A stretch of DNA of 64,000 nucleotides, taken from Chionis minor. Taxonomy: Eukaryota > Chordata > Aves > Charadriiformes > Chionididae. Numbering within the stretch: the first letter of the stretch is position 1; each line of letters opens with the position of its first letter. The notes under the pieces are model-generated. The model had not been told where the DNA came from and searched no databases. It saw only the letters and a list, made by a program, of their open reading frames with translations. This document shows positions 23,166 to 36,753 of this stretch, in pieces. The DNA is taken from positions 652,115 to 716,114 of the forward strand of contig VZSF01008937.1 of NCBI GenBank assembly GCA_013398295.1, given 5' to 3'. The translations under genes were made by a program, and so were the position numbers.

Positions 23166-26100
23166 GTTTAATTGTTTTTAAAAAATATGAGTAATTCACT
23201 ACCCTGAGATGTACAGACAAATCACATATTACAGTTACTGAACATAGTTCAGCTCCCTTCCTAAACATTATTAATTTGACTATTATATAAAAACAATTAA
23301 TAAAAAGATTAAACTGAATAGATAGAAAATAATAATAAAAAGTGTATTGTATTCACTGAATGACTCACTACCAAGAAATTCTTCTATTGCTATGGCCAAG
23401 AATGGCCATCCATGACTTCATGGGTGACTTCATAGGCTGCAAAATATGAATTGTACTATAATTTTAAATTTTTTTGTGTGTCATTCTTTAGTGAACATTT
23501 TTAGGATACTGCTGTTCAATTAATTGCTGAGCAAATGCCTCGCTACTTAAACTCTATGGCCAAGAGCAGTATGCAGACTTTGGGAGCCTAGGGACAAAAA
23601 CTGAGCCTAGCAGCAAAGCCCACTGCACTGAAGACATATAAATTAAAAAGATTAAAACTGACTGCTCTGGGCAGTGTAGAGTAATGATTTTTAGGGCAAC
23701 ACAAGATTCCAGATGCTCCAGGAGAATCCCATGATGAGCAATGTCAACTGATGTCAAATGCTACTGAAAGATCTAAGATAATAAATGTAGCAGCGCCAGT
23801 TGGTGTTGAAAGCAGGTGGTTAGCCATGTTCCACAGGGCAATCTCTATGCTGTGAAAAATCCTGAAATCAAAAGGAAGAATTTTTAGGAAATCCCAAACC
23901 TTCACCAAAATATTATTTTTCTTTCAGTGCCTCTGAAACTGCAAAAAATAATTTTTCTAATACTGAAGGAAAAAGAAATACCCTTGTAACAGAAATGTGT
24001 ATATTAAACTTAGCACTGTATAAATGTACATTAAATTATATAACAGCAATTTATATGTAGCAAGTTTTCATCACATAAAAGATTGTCTTCCCAGTATTAA
24101 TCATTATATGCACTAATGACTGCATCAGGTTTGGTGATTTTTCAAAGGGCAAATTGGCACTAAAAAGGTGTTATGGAACATGTGACTAGGGAGAACTGGT
24201 TGCAAAATAGATGCAGACAGAAGCAGTTAAGAAGACTGAAGTCTTAACGAGAATTTCAACTTATGTTGGATCCATTATAGGAAGTGACAGAAACACGTCT
24301 GGAGAAACTTGAGTAGATTTAACAGAGGTCTACTGTCTATTTCAATACGCGAATTAACAAAAAAAGGAAATGCAGACTAGATGCCAGCCCTCGTCAGTAA
24401 CCATTGCATAGTGGAAACTATGCAGATAAAGAAGATTCCAAAGATTGTGCTCGTCATGTATCATCAAACTTAAACCAAAAAATAATGACGTAATAATTAA
24501 ACAGAATGTAAACTGTGATCCAGTGTAAAGTATACTGAGATAATGCAATGGACAGGAGAAAAAAAGGCAGAATCTAACAGTTTTGCATTATGTCTAGTGG
24601 GCTGATAGGATTTGGTTTGCTCATGAGGACGATATATCAGGATCCCATTACAGTCTGGTTTTTTTAAATTGGCAGATTTGGTACTGTAGGTTTGAGGATG
24701 TATATTATGGTGTATCTATGCATTAAGGAGCAGAGAATAAGATTTTTTTCTTATTTATTTCAAACGACTTGCTGGACACAGGACAAGCGGACTGTGGGCA
24801 TGGTGCACAGAAATGACTGGTGAAGGCATAGTAGAGCTTGCTAGTATATGGCCAGATATTGAAGACTTCTGGTACATCTAACAAGCTAGACCATTGCATT
24901 TTACAATTTTTCGATGATCCAGGCATTTTATTCTTAACACATTGCTCAGTGGGAACCTAGTCTGGGGAAAAGTCTTACGACTCTCAGTCATTGGCCCTGG
25001 GTCATATAAAATGACCATGAAAAACAGTTTATCCTATATCCTCTAATATCTCTCCTATGTAATTTTTAAAATTATTTTTGTACGTGGAGGAACCAGCTAA
25101 TTTGAAAACGCTTTTTAAAAAACCAGAATATTTTCAGTTGGTGTCAAAACCAAATCTTGCCTCAGAATCTGAATCAAGCTGTGAGTCAGTTTGCTTGTCC
25201 TACCGAGGACCTGGCTCTTTAAGATGGTCCTGTAAACTAATCTGCTACACTTTTAGGTCAGTCTTTTCTGTGTTATGTTTTGATTATCACTCACATACCA
25301 CTTTATTAGACAGTTTTGCCTAATTACTTTTCTGTAATCAGGAACTGCTGGCTAAGAAAAAAAGAATTGTCATATCTTGAGATATGGTATTCAGGGAGGT
25401 CCATATCATTCTTACAGGATTATATTAAGAGTGGATTAATTGAATGAGTCTCTATTCTTATTACAATCTCTCCTTATTATAATGGATTAATTTATCACAT
25501 TTTCTCTCCTCTTCACAGTCTTTGACATGAGAATGAATTATCACACTTTTTCATTGTTTTTTTTCATTGGTGTTCTTCCAACTAGCTGATGGTTTCCTTG
25601 CTTTTCAGCCTGTTCAGAAAACAGAGGAAACATTAGTAATTTGTTGTAATGAACTTGTATGTGTTGGAAGATGGAGGGATATGGGGACTTTTGTTTTACA
25701 TGGGAGCGCAGCGAGAACTCTGTGCTACAGAATATGCTGAGGACCTGGCAGATTTTCTGTCAGTGGGATTCAAGGGAAGATGTAAAGAAGCAAAATTCAG
25801 GGTACAAATTCTTTAGTACAAATGCTGGTATGCATTGTGATTGACACTGGACAATCAAAGCAAGCAGACTCCTTCCCAGAAGGGCTAAACTTTAGCACCT
25901 TCAAGCCTGCAAATGGGGCTACAGAATTCATTCTGTGCCCCTACAGAAACACAGACTGTGGGTCACAGAGTACAACAAATCTGCTTTTAGGCTTGCACAT
26001 TGGAAAACAGCATAGCTATAACCATTAAGGTATACTGCGCAAGCTAGAAGCATGAAGAAAAAGTTAATATCATCGTGTTTTATGGTATTAATATGTAAAT

Positions 26101-26742
26101 AGTAATCAATTTTATGTGCGTTTTTTTTTCTCCAAGCAGACCTAGTATGAAAATCATACTTTTCTTGAATGGTTCAATCGTTACAACTCCAGTAGAATGA
26201 ATGAAGTCTGGACACTGCACAGGCACTAAAGAATCCCTAAGTTACAGAGCTAGATTCTATGTTGTGGTTTAGGAATGCAGGGATTTCTACTCCAAAATAG
26301 ATTGTATGGGTAATTTTCTCTAGTCTTTCCTCTTACGGTAGTCTCTATATTTTATGTGCTTCAGAGGTGGTGAGTCACATCTCATGCACAGCCACGGACA
26401 CGCCTGTATGTTTTTAGTTTGTATACAAAGGCGCAGAAGAAGAATAATTTTCTTCTTATGTCAGCTAATTATTAGTTTGTACTATAAACATGAGGCTTGG
26501 TGACCTTTGTAACTTACTTAGTCTTACCAAGCTATTTCTTTAGTAATATCTTATAGGACTGAGGCAGTTATGGTAATTATATGGTGCATAAAATCTATTC
26601 TCCTTTATACATACAAAATTTACTTTCTTTTAATTTCATCCAGTGTGTCCCTATGCTTGTATTACAAAGCCATTTCAATAGAACTGGTCTTCAGCACACA
26701 ATTATAGGCGTACTGTAGACATTGTATAAGACTAGTGCCTTT

Positions 26743-26756
26743 CACACACACACACA
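26743..26756. repeat. short (CA)7 microsatellite
   Basis: Seven CA units followed by A5. Too short to be highly unstable. Confidence 0.85.
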
Positions 26757-27084
26757 AAAAGGTAATTGTTTTAATTCTTGTTAAGGAAACCCTCCAGACT
26801 TTTTTTTATTTTCTTTTTTGGCCTTTGAAAATTATCCTCCTTTTGCTTTATTTTCTATCAATTTTAACTCATTTTCAATGAGATGACAATCAGCTTTGCA
26901 TAATATCAGCCTCCTTGCAACACACTCCTGGATGCTTGACTGAGGATCTCCCTTGTATCCTGATGTCTAGGAGCTTGCTAGGCCCTGTGTTGCTTAAATC
27001 CCTTTGATGATTTCTTCAACTCCTTTTTGTAATATTTAGAGTGGGAGAGGAGAGCTTAGAAACCAGCCATTACACCAAAGTATA

Positions 27085-27320
27085 TTGACTGCTTAATTAT
27101 GTTCACACATTAAATGGCTGATATGAATTATGGCTCTGGTGCCATAAAAATGCTCATTATTTCCTGTTAAGGGCTTTCAAGTGGTATAATTTCCAGATCT
27201 TGGCCCAGAAGTTTGGAGCTGTAGATGCAACGGCTGTGCCTCCAATGACACTTCACTAATTGGTTTGGCATGTAACATTAATTACATTCTGTTCGGGAAT
27301 TCTCCTCCTGAATTGAAGCA
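27085..27320. promoter_or_regulatory. candidate conserved non-coding element
   Basis: A dense run of homeodomain-type words (cttaattatg, cacattaaatgg, cactaattgg, cattaattac) is interleaved with higher-complexity sequence such as cagatcttggcccagaagtt and gatgcaacggctgtgcc. It has few homopolymers compared with its surroundings. This texture is common in conserved developmental enhancers. The call is by appearance only. Confidence 0.2.
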
Positions 27321-27708
27321 CATTTTGTATGTGCGGTGTGAGTACGTTGTAACATGCCCTGTCTGGCGGAACAATAGGGGCTCTTTACTGTGTGCCCTTT
27401 TTAACTTGAATAGACTCTCTGAGATGAAGGGAGGTATAGTTTTGTGTTAATTGAGGACCTGCAGAAGCACACTGAGTTGTATTTTCTACTGTTTAATTTT
27501 TCTTTAGGAGACACTCTTGTGGTACAGAGATACAATTAGGTGGAAATGAGAAGGATTCCTTTCCACTCTTTCCCTTTTTATGGGCATTTAGAAATAAAGA
27601 TATTGAAGCTAGAGACCTTCTGAACCAAACCTCTTTGAACCAATATTCTAGTTGTCTCAACAACTCTGATCAAATCAGACAATCAGGCATAAAACCTGAT
27701 TTTGTCCT

Positions 27709-27766
27709 TGTTATTGGTGTAAATTGTAGCATCCTCGTTAATGTCAATGGATAACTTCACATCAGA
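27709..27766. repeat. relic of ancient palindromic-core repeat
   Basis: ttattggtgtaaattgtag, then cgttaatgtcaatggataac follow the layout ggtgtaaat ... taactccattgacttcaatggagttac of the old repeat noted elsewhere in the window. Confidence 0.35.
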
Positions 27767-29884
27767 AAAAATCCTTAAGGCCAATATATTTTAATTTCTT
27801 TATTAAATCTTCAAGTTAATACTTACAGAATTTCTTTGCCACAGTTTGCTTTCTAGAGCTCATAAGAATATTTTTTTTCCATAGGTGTCTCCTACCAGTT
27901 TTATTTACATCCTTTGAAAGGAAATTTGTGGCTATAGAGATATTTTCATGGGAATCGTTGTTAGTATAAGGTACAAAAGTGAAAAGGTAACTTGTGAGTC
28001 CCTTGAAAAATACCTACTTGAAATACTGACTGATTCCAGAAAAAAATCCAGTATTTGTTTCCCAGTGCTAGAAACTGTTCCATCAGTTTTGACAATGTCA
28101 CTTGGAAGCCTGTCTTTCAGTAAGATCCCAGGATCTGTCACTAGTATCTGTTAAATAAATAGCAAATCATTTCAGTTTGCCAGCTGTTCAGAAATTCTCT
28201 GACCAAGCAGACAAAATTAATCCAAATCCTGTTACAGGTTAATGTTTAGCTGAGGTTATGGATCCTTAGGAAGATGAGGCACTAATCTCTCCTCTGATTT
28301 GAACTCTGTGCTTTTTATCATTATTCTGTGGTTTTGATCCTTTTAGTTGAAGCAAATAACACTGTGCAGTTTGGGTCTATTGACCTTAATCTAGAAATCA
28401 AGCTACTGTTAGCAGCCTTCTGCATGATGGTGTACCAATTAAAATTAGGAGAGTAAAGAATAATGTTCCAGTTTGCGTATAAATAGCAATTTGCATAGCT
28501 CTTCAAAGAGAGAAACTCAGATGTTTTGGGAACTCAGTGGCATTAATCCTGGAGGCAACTGGGAAAGGATCACAAAGGGTTGAAAGGCAATGGTAGCCTT
28601 AATTTTATTTCTCTGTAGTAAATGTGGAGTGATGTCGCAGCTTTAGATATATATCAGATAGCAGTGATTTCTCTGAAGTTAGCCAGCTTGTGACATGATA
28701 ATTTTGCTTTCAGCTACGGTGTTCAGAGAACAGAGATGTATGTGGTGATTATGGCAATTTGGAAGCAGATAAAGATGAGAAATAAAGCAAATATTTGTAG
28801 TTATTGGATGAAAAGATGATTAAAATAGTAGTTTACCAAGGTGAAGAAAAACAACCAGAAAATCCCTGCTAATATTGGCTCCAGCTCGCAGAGAAGTCAA
28901 GGGAAATGAACACTAGTGAAAATGTGAAGCCAAAAATTGGCCTAAAAGAATCTAGGATGGCAGGACCTTGGGCCAGAAGGTTCTCATCTGGCAGAGCATT
29001 AAGGCTGTTCTAAGTAAGGGCTGAGAATCCTTTTGGGCACTCTGGCAGCCAGTAGACCCGTGGGTCTGGTAGCCAGTAGGTACCTTTTGTTACCATGGTT
29101 ATTTGCAAGTGTTACTAGACCTCCACCAGGATCTTTGAAAATTGTCATCAGCTCCCTAGGACTCTTTGAGTTCAGGTGTACTTCCCTCCCCATGACTTTG
29201 CCAGAATATTTATTCTTTTAACTTACTGAGCCTATTTTCAGCCTGTGACAGGAACAGCAGTACAAATACATGGATGATGAGTTGTGGTCTATGGGGCAGG
29301 GACAAGCCACAAGGTTGCAGGGATTCCTGGGCTGGTTTTGTTGGTCAGGCATGCATGCATTTCACTGTGCACTGTCTCCAACCATTCTGTAAGAGAAACC
29401 TTAAGTGGTTCACATCTATGTTTTAGATACTAATTCTCCACTAATTCTCTACTAATGTTGAACTTCAAGCTTTTGGGCCATGCTATCTGTTAACATGTGT
29501 GAAGAGTATAAATCAATGATCTCCACCATGGAGCCATCTAGGCACTCCTACAGTGAAGAGTCTATTAGTTGCTGGCTTTCATGACTTTTATTTCTTCCTT
29601 CTTTTTTTCACATGTTGTTATATCAGGGTCCAATTTATTATGAACATGAAATTCAACACTTACTAGGGATTGTGTTTTTACCACTGAAAATTTCAAAGTT
29701 CTCAAGTGAAACCTAAATTGTGTGTTAATCATCTGTGAATATCCAGTGCAATGGACATATTTTCCTTGCAGTGCGCTTGACTCTGTGATGGCAAAGATCT
29801 ACAAATGATTTGGAGTCTACAGAAAAATAGTGTAGCTGTGATCTTATTTCAGGGAACATTTTTTCTAGGGGAAGGAGACCCTGG

Positions 29885-29985
29885 AGCTATTTGTCTTTCT
29901 TTGTTTCTCTTTACCTCAATTCTCTCATCTGTGAAATAGTAATAATACTTGCTGTGTGATTGGAAGGTCTGCTTCATTAGTGTCA
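29885..29985 (+). mobile_element. MIR or L2 relic
   Basis: tttacctcaattctctcatc, then tgtgaaatagtaataatact, matches the well-known MIR/L2 tail (cctcagtttcctcatctgtaaaatggtaataatac), and a decayed gattaaatgagttaat-like part follows. MIR and L2 share this tail, so the family cannot be fixed without alignment. Confidence 0.55.
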
Positions 29986-29989
29986 ATGA

Positions 29990-32900
29990 TTGCCAAACAT
30001 TAGGCTGGAAAAAAATGGTGTATGAATGTTGCAGTTTATTATATTAGAGATTACATGTAACTATCTAAACAGAATGACACAACTTCATATTCTGAAATAA
30101 TTTTCTCTAAATAACCATAAGAACATAATTTTCAACAGGAGATGCTCATGGTTTGGACAGTTAGAAATATTAGTGTCTGGAACAAATGGAAGAATCATCT
30201 AAAGACAAGCGTTTTTATTAGCAATAATGAATAAATATATTTAAAAGACATTTCATGCATAATTGGTCCACAGACTCATTTCCTGAGCTTCACTTTCAAC
30301 AATACCTGGCAAGACACCCGTTCGATGTATTGTGCTTGAGCGTAGTCAATGCATTTGCTCTACGCGACAAAAAGTTAAAACCAGCAAAAACAAAAGCAAA
30401 GAAACAGATCTAATATTGAAAGTGCAATATGCATTGCTGTATGTCTTTAAATGCAGCATTAAACCTCTACAATTTACTGTGAATAATGGGATTCCACAGA
30501 TACTACCGGAGGTTACACAGTCCAGCGCAACACGGGAAAGAACAGCAAGGTACAGGAACAGTTTTTAATACTGACTAAGGTTTTTTCTTCACATTACCAC
30601 GCAGCACATTAAGGACTTCCAGAGAAGACTGACAGACTGCTTGTTTGTAGGGTCTCCGAGACAGGAAATACTTTTTATCCACGTAAATCCTGCCATAATG
30701 ATAACCTCTTACTTGACCACTGCTACTACAAGGAAATACAATATAATTACTTATTAATAGCAATACTTAAAGGCTAAAATTAGTTGAACAGAGCACGAAA
30801 ACTTGTTTCACTGAATTTTGAATTCTTTTGAGCATTCTGGGTATCTATACACATATATATAGACACGTACGCTAAGCCGACTGCACACAAAAAAGAAGTT
30901 TCTATGGGATCTTAGAATTTCAGCTTAGTTATACAAAAGCAGAAAACCAAATACGTGTAAAGTGACACTGGCTGGACACAGGAGACATGAGAAATGGTCA
31001 AAATCTGATGAGAGCAAGGTAGAAAGATATATATTAAGTGAACAGAGAGAAACTTTTTTTTTCTTGTGTATGGTACTATTGATGATGTGTGTGTGTGTGA
31101 ACTGAAGTAACATGGCATTAGGTAAAATGAAAACAGAATATAACGTTAATACCCAAGCCAACTTTTACAAGTTTATATGCAGTTCTGTTAACTGCACTGA
31201 GGCTGTCTGGGTGTTGCCAAAGGTAACAGGGCAGCAATGGCTAAAAGGGTGGAGGAGGGACAGCGAGAGGGAATAGGTCATTTTGACCATTTCACTTTTC
31301 AACGGCTTGTTTGTTCATTCTCCTCACCATTCTAATCACCATTCATCAGTGGCTGTATGATGTCTCTTGTGTAACATTTTGGGCATTAGATATATGCTAA
31401 TGTGTTTTTGTAGCTAGGTTAATCAGTTATATTTACTGGAATATAAAATTATGACTTTGTACTTAGTAAAAAAACACCACAAAATGAGCAGTGCTTGTAA
31501 AGTATTTTCTTTCAATTTGCTATAACCAGATCTAACATGTAATGCAAATGCTGTAGTTTTAAATTTAGCACATAATCTTAACTAGAGTAAACTGATTTTG
31601 CTGTATGGGTTATTTCATTCAACTCATTTAATGGGAATACTTTTATGAACAGTTTGATCTGGGCGTCTCTGCGTGATCCAGGGAAAACAATGAAGTTGTT
31701 AAAAATGTTACTGAAATTACAATAATGAAGAGCCAGACACATTTAATTAGAATTGCAAAATCAGACCAACTTTAATTTAGACATGATGGGTACTTTCACA
31801 AAGGTACAAAACACGCTTAGGTGTTCAATTTTGTTATTTTGACCTAGTAAAACCTTCTTTAGCTTGTTCAGAAAACTTGAGTACATTGCGAAAAAAGAAA
31901 TTTTCAGTTTTTTGTGACTTTTTATTTCAATGCTCAGGGTTGGCTCTTTGTCTCTCTTCCTTCTTAACAGAATTTTTGGCTTGATTGTAATCAGAAAATG
32001 GTCTTTTTTCTGGAATAATTTAGTCAAAACCATTCTTTTCTTCTTTTCTTCCTCTGTACATTTCTATTTATTTTAGAGTTCAACTTAAAATATTTCTCAT
32101 TGCTTTGAAATGTAAAAGCATTGATAAGTTTGAGTTGTTTTAACATTCTGTGTTTATCTAAAAGTTACTGACACACAAAGTATTTATTCTGAAAGGTGAA
32201 ATTACCTGTGTAAAGTCCCTTATGTTTGTGATCAACCCTCCTAGGTCATATGAAATGTACAGTCAGTGTCCTGGAGGTCAGCTACTGACTTCATTCAATT
32301 TTTTGTCATTTTAAAGCTCTAAAAACTTAAATTTTGTTTGAGGATTACAGTTCTGAAAATAACTCTCATTGTCTAGTCATCTAAGAATGGCTGAACCTCT
32401 TTGTTCTCATCTCAGTGGAATGTCAGTAGTGACCATGTAAAGATAAATATTCTACTGGAGGTTGTTTTAATCTAGATAATGTATAATTTTTATTAAAGTA
32501 TAAGAAGTATTTTACATTTTATAAATGATTTATAGTAATTTTCTTAGGTCTAGGTAATAAATGGTTTCTCGCTGTGAATTGAGTCTAAACCGAAATCTTT
32601 ATATTTTACAACATCATTTCATTTGCTTTGGGGAAAAGGGGAAAGAAAGACTTTTTCTATAGCTTAGTGGACAGAAAGTCACATGGAATCTGGGAAGCCA
32701 GAGTTCATCAGCAATAAATTCTTCATATAGAGGGGAGTCATGCCAACAAGAGAAAGCGAACACCTCAGACAGAGGTGGGGAGGAGAAAACAGCTTGAATC
32801 GGGGAGAATTTCTTACACAGGCAGGGTCTTCCAATCTAATGGCTTCTCTGCAGAGGGTACCTCTGCCTCACATCAGAAAATCTAGCCTGAACTCAGTAAC

Positions 32901-35560
32901 TTCCGCCATTCAAAACTGGTGTGCAAGTGCTCTGCTATTTTTTTTTCCCCAACCTCTGATAGTTTTCAAGCTGCAGTAAAAACTATTTTTCAGAAAATCC
33001 TTATTTAATTGGATTGCTTTTGTTATCTTGAGGATTGGATACTCCAGATGGGAGCTGTCTACAAGAAAGCTCCATCCCAAATTAAAATTAAATGACATTA
33101 TAGCCCACAATTTTTTACAATCTAGTTAATATATGTTTTAAAAAATATTCCAGAGCAGGGGATTTTAAAAATTCTTTTAGATTGTGACTATTGTTTCAAG
33201 ACCAAAGGAACCAATTCCTGTATCAGAACCTCAGATAGTTTCTCTCATTCTAGGGACTGATAGTAAAACAAATGCAAAGAATTTATAAAACACACATTGT
33301 TCTAAAAATACTGACTTTGTTGTCTACAACATAGGAATGTTTTAAAGCACTTGGGCAGTCTGTCCTTCTATATCATCTGCTGTTGGTTTTAGCCAGTATT
33401 TCTGCCTCAACAAAATGGTAAAAATCTTTCTAATGATTGTAAATGATGGAGTTTTTCCAGTCATGGCAGAAATTATTGCTGATACTTTGTGGTCCAACCA
33501 GCAACACATTGTCCTACAAAGATTAACTAGTGATGATTTCTTCATTTATTCAGTGGCAGTACTCCCAGGTTTAAATACATATCACATTGTTGATCCTAGC
33601 AATTATCGTTCAAACTAAATCTACACACAAAATCTCATTTATTCAGAGCTACATTAATGAGTCAATAAAGCTCTGATGAATCTGGCTCTGTGTTCCTATA
33701 TACATTATCTTGAAACTTGAGCTGCAACCAATAGACTAAAGAAGGTTGGTTTTTGCTCCTGGGTGGCTTCCTGGTTGGTTTATTTACAGTCTTTCATATT
33801 CAAACTTTTCCAGTGCAGAAATATAAGATTTCTTAGACTGGGGTTTTTAATAATAATGTAGACTTTTATCATGTTCAGTGAATTTCAGATGGCACATATA
33901 TTGCTTATGCTTATGTTACTGCATCAAGGTCGCCGAGTGTCAAGGGTAAGCAGATTATGTCCAGTTCTAATTTGTCCAGTAGATTTATCCAGTTTCTATG
34001 TGCATACAGCAGAAGCATGCACTCATATTGGCTATCCCATTATTATTATTAACTCGGCAGTACTTTAAAATTGTAGGTGTCTTCACCTGCCCCAGCTCCA
34101 TGAAATGTCTTTCTTTACATGACTTCTGCTTTTTTGTGTTTAAATAAAGTGAGCATTTCTGATCGTGTAAAAGAAAAATTCTGTGCTTTGGTATCACTGA
34201 TGCCACATATTTAATGATCACACTCAATGCATGGAAATCTTGAGATTTTATTCTAATATAATCCATGCTTGGTTCTATTTATTTCTCTTGTAATTTCTGA
34301 GCTGTTAAAGGATGATTTTCCCCCACAACCGTACTGTTTAGTCATGAACAATATCTTTTCAAGAAAAAATTAAATACTTGTTGATTCAAACAGCTTTGGG
34401 GATTTAAGAAAAGGTACATGTATGCAATAAAATTTTATGAAAGGCTGACAAAGATTTGTGAAAAAGTCATGGTAGTTAGCAGGGCTGAACTCCATAGGCT
34501 TACTTGTTATGAACTCTATACTTCCATCATCTTGCTTTTTTTCTTTTAATGAATTTTTGTAAAGACAGACATACAGAATTGCACATGAAACATGATGCTT
34601 GAGTACTGAATTATATATAGTTCTACAAAGTTGGAGCAGCGTAGTTTCGTTCATGTAACTTTGCACTTAAACTAATAAAATAATTGTGATTCTTTAAAAG
34701 TTTATAGGGAATAAAAAAACCATTTGCAATTTTTTTTTTTCCAAATTAACTTACTATTTCAAATAATTCAAATATAACTCAATGTTTTTAGACCATAACT
34801 GGCTCCTACAAAGCCAATTAAGGTGCATCTTCACTGGCTGTTAAGTGGGGCCTTCTGGCACCACATTGTGGGATCTGGCCGAGAAGCTCTGAATTGTGCA
34901 AAGCTGAGAAATGCCACAGCAAGGAACATTTTCAGTAGCTTTAAGAACTTGATATTATTAGCTAGAATGGCTGCATTCCCTGTGTAGTCTTGGCAGTCCC
35001 GTGTTCTTTAAGCACTTCCTCTTCCCAGTGTAACATCATCCATTATCTCCCTAACAATGCCTCAGCTATCAATATCTAGTTTATATAAGATAATGAGCTT
35101 TTGAGTTCAAAGACTGTGGAAACTGTGATTTGTAGGCTGAAACTTATACATGGAATAGTATGAGCACCTTCAGTGTTACTGTATAGTATTTTATTGTAGA
35201 ATAAATACTGGTGAAGGATCTGAATTACTAGCACTTTTTCTCTGAATTTGACATACAGCTAAGCAAAAAAAGACTTTTTCCTGTTTATTGAGTATTTGTG
35301 AAGAATACAACAAATCATTCTTATTCATAATAAAAAATAAAACTTTTCTTCTGAAGAGTTGAGAATGCATCAATGCAAGAAAGCATTCCAAAATGGTCAT
35401 TTCATGTAAGTGGAAAAATACAATGTTTCACTTTGAAAAAGATAAGAAGGAGCCCCTTTTAATATTCAGCGTACCTTTTCAGAGTTTTTAAACGAAAAAC
35501 ACAACCTGTTTTTTGGTAAACCTGTGTTGTTTTCAGAGTACTTAGTGTGAATCTATATTC
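29990..35560. other. AT-rich non-coding stretch
   Basis: No gene, RNA or young transposon is visible. A (TG)7 run lies at 31086-31099. Around 34795-34985 the sequence becomes more complex and less AT-rich (ggccttctggcaccacattg, gatctggccgagaagctctg) and might be a conserved element, but it has no distinctive motif. Open frames at 31.76-32.03, 33.42, 33.99 and 34.37 kb show no recognised domain. Confidence 0.55.
31086..31099. repeat. short (TG)7 microsatellite
   Basis: Seven TG units within AT-rich sequence. Confidence 0.8.
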
Positions 35561-35639
35561 GTTGCTGGGGAAAAAAAAAAAGAGGCTTAGGAAAAATAAT
35601 AAAAAAAGTCAAACGTTCTCTTTTTTTAGTGGTGCTGAG

Positions 35640-35825
35640 CATTCACAGGTGTCTGGGGAGGAAGAGCAGGGACTGGGGGGCTTCAGCCACCGTCACGCAA
35701 GCACCCCCTACCTCTCGCCCCCTGTTAGATGCTCCCCCAGGATGCTTTGTACAGCCGCCCGACGACTGCGAAAGCCTTGTTCCTTCAGTCTCTGGCTGTG
35801 CTCACCCCCGCTGAGCTAGGAGTGA
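35640..35825. promoter_or_regulatory. small CpG-containing GC-rich patch
   Basis: In an otherwise CpG-poor window this patch holds a cluster of CpGs (ccgtcacgc, ctcgcccc, gccgcccgacgactgcgaaa, cccgctga) in under 200 bp. It follows a poly-T/AG acceptor-like site (ttctctttttttag, ending 35629). An open frame crosses it (MVLSIHRCLGRKSRDW in one frame, a longer one in another) without a recognisable domain. It could be a minor promoter, a methylation-protected element or a GC-rich repeat remnant. It is too small to be a classical CpG island. Confidence 0.3.
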
Positions 35826-35844
35826 CAAAGGAGTAAATGTCTTG

Positions 35845-36185
35845 ATATCGATCACTTGTTATAACGCTGCCAATGCAGAACTAGTGCCTGCCTTCCTGCC
35901 AGAAGGCTGTGGAACATTTAAAGTACCTGGTCCAATTTAAACAACCTAACCTGGCTTCTTACCAACATCATATTTGGAGCGTTCTGATGTTCTCTTGTTC
36001 AACTTTTTAAAAGGCAGATCATAGCAACAAATTACCAACCTCTAAGCTTGAACTGCCCGTTAATCTGCAATTAAGAGAAAAGCATTAAAAGGATGACTAA
36101 TTTGTGGGCATTTTTGTTTCTGCAACACCCATGATATAAATTGTGCACTGGGTAGTTAATTTATCCTTGTTCTTAAAACAAATCC
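35845..36185. promoter_or_regulatory. candidate conserved non-coding element
   Basis: This is about 340 bp of higher-complexity sequence directly after the CpG patch. It has several binding-site-like words: cttgatatcgatcac, gcccgttaatctgcaattaag, tggtccaatttaaac and aggatgactaattt. Low-complexity runs are few. It looks like a conserved enhancer-type block, but no comparison was possible. Confidence 0.22.
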
Positions 36186-36748
36186 AACTTTTTTCCTCTG
36201 ACCTCTTCAAATTGTGATGCTTGCACTTTACCTTAATTTTCACATTTACTTACTCCTGAACAAATTGTCCTTTACCATTTGTTCATTTATTTACCTAGCA
36301 GGGGATATAGCAATGACTTTTCCTGTGACTTTCAAAGTGTTCTTTGGTACCACTAGTCAAAATTAGCAGAAAGACTGTTCTGCAGCTGCATTGTGTTGTC
36401 ACCTTGGCTTCATGTGAGCTGTTCTTGAATCCCATGTTATCAAGTAAGAGCTGAGATATGAAAGAATGATGTATGAAAAGGTTCTATAATATGAGAATGA
36501 GAGGTGGATGTTACCCAAGACATGAAGCCTCAGATGCATAAATTGAAAGCAGAGCAGTAACTTCACACAATTAATTAAAACAGGGACAGAATGCAGCTTG
36601 GTATTGTAATAGTATTAAACCAAAAAAATGCTTTGGGTTAGGAATTGCCTTTATGTTATTTGCAGCCACCTCAGCATGATTATCACATAGGACACACAAG
36701 TACTGTTTCAGAGAATGCGCTCCCCATCAAATGATAAGATTAGGTAAC

Positions 36749-36753
36749 ACCTC
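36749..36753. repeat. left target-site duplication of the solo LTR
   Basis: ACCTC immediately precedes the TG start. It agrees in four of five bases with ACATC directly after the LTR, matching the 5-bp duplication typical of ERVL-type insertions. Confidence 0.5.

Larger units (their letters stand above)
22187..23191. repeat. exact 502-bp direct repeat separated by one N
   Basis: Bases 22187-22688 (the 3' part of the CR1 plus 26 bp of flank) recur at 22690-23191 at an offset of 503, with no difference that I found. They are separated by the single N at 22689. The second copy ends exactly where the first one stops, and only then does new flank (gtaattcact) begin. A real tandem duplication of an old transposon would not be expected to place an N precisely at the junction, so an unresolved contig overlap is the likeliest explanation. 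Confidence 0.9.
23192..29880. other. AT-rich non-coding stretch
   Basis: No gene is supported. Possible faint relics are 23725-23870 (blocks such as gtcaactgatgtcaaatgc and tgaaagatctaag) and 26496-26600, where gtgacctttgtaacttact resembles the MIR/L2 motif gtgaccttgggcaagttact. A (CA)7 run lies at 26743-26756. Open frames at 25.1, 25.7 and 27.95 kb have no domain I can recognise, and the one at 27.95 kb is matched by an opposite-strand frame. Confidence 0.55.
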
